DNA of 18,290 nt from Synura sp. LO234KE (Eukaryota > Sar > Synurophyceae > Synurales > Mallomonadaceae): contig VKHC01000119.1 in assembly GCA_015143735.1 (NCBI GenBank), positions 1-18,290 of the forward strand. The letters run 5' to 3'. The position numbers and the translations under genes are program-made. Shown here in pieces: positions 18,169-18,290 of the stretch. The notes beneath the pieces were generated by a model. The model saw only the letters and a list, made by a program, of their open reading frames with translations, was not told the origin of the DNA and did no database searches. Each line of letters starts with the position of its first letter. Positions within the stretch are counted from its first letter, which is position 1.

Positions 18169-18290
18169 ATGTCACGTGAATATATTTCAGTGGCTATTGC
18201 CCCAATACCTATCTCCCCAGCGGACCTCCAGAAATCTAACTTATGGCCTAAAACCTTGTTGAATACCTTTGAAGGTAAAACTCCCGGATC
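18169..18290 (+). CDS. Partial ORF leaving the window
   Basis: The ATG at 18169 opens a frame that stays open for 40 codons to the window edge. It starts MSREYISVAIAPIPISPADL and continues with LWPKTLLNTFEGKTPG. The frame is too short to classify; it could be the start of a gene, an exon or a chance opening. No motif is recognised. Confidence 0.3.
   Translation, partial: MSREYISVAIAPIPISPADLQKSNLWPKTLLNTFEGKTPG

Noticed and set aside
1-18290. CRISPR arrays, bacterial operons, rRNA genes
   Set aside because: No regularly spaced repeats, Shine-Dalgarno-linked gene strings or conserved rRNA blocks were seen; spliced genes show the DNA is eukaryotic.

Overview
The window looks like nuclear DNA of a unicellular eukaryote (a protist). 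Two genes are broken by short GT-AG introns, mostly about 37-60 bases. There is a fragment of a non-LTR retrotransposon, insertions with poly(A) tails and target-site duplications, and long AT-rich gene-poor stretches. I see no bacterial operon, rRNA, tRNA or CRISPR. The lineage cannot be fixed from this sequence. The style of the alpha/beta hydrolase resembles homologues I recall from alveolates and stramenopiles, and the copper transporter resembles a type I recall from amoebae and other protists.

Layout. 1-545: 3' end of a LINE-type retrotransposon (RNase H domain, stop, structured 3' UTR). 546-4941: gene-poor, with one possible small gene (1595-1870). 4942-9665: the well-supported core, two divergent genes whose start codons are only 72 bases apart. 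On the minus strand (4942-6582) is a 546-residue protein that joins a 2-oxoglutarate/Fe(II)-oxygenase-like domain to a complete Ctr copper-transporter domain. On the plus strand (6655-9665) is a seven-exon gene, rebuilt here by splicing, for an 839-residue alpha/beta hydrolase with a long low-complexity tail. 9666-11277: gene-poor, with a TAA microsatellite and weak short ORFs. 11569-12873 (minus): a six-exon gene for a calmodulin/myosin-light-chain-like EF-hand protein with degenerate calcium loops. 12874-18168: gene-poor, with an old LINE 3' end on the minus strand (about 13698-13747), a 33-bp tandem repeat, paired hairpins and two poly(A)/TSD retroposition scars. 18169-18290: an ORF running off the window edge.

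The most interesting object is the oxygenase-Ctr fusion. Its oxygenase keeps the HxD...H...R residues and would lie on the same side of the membrane as the copper-binding ectodomain. It shares a compact promoter, containing a centred dyad, with the hydrolase. In both divergent genes the part next to the promoter is AT-rich and the distal part is GC-rich, so the locus forms a symmetric composition valley. Exon joins were chosen by hand from splice signals, phase and family resemblance; no alignment or transcript data were available.
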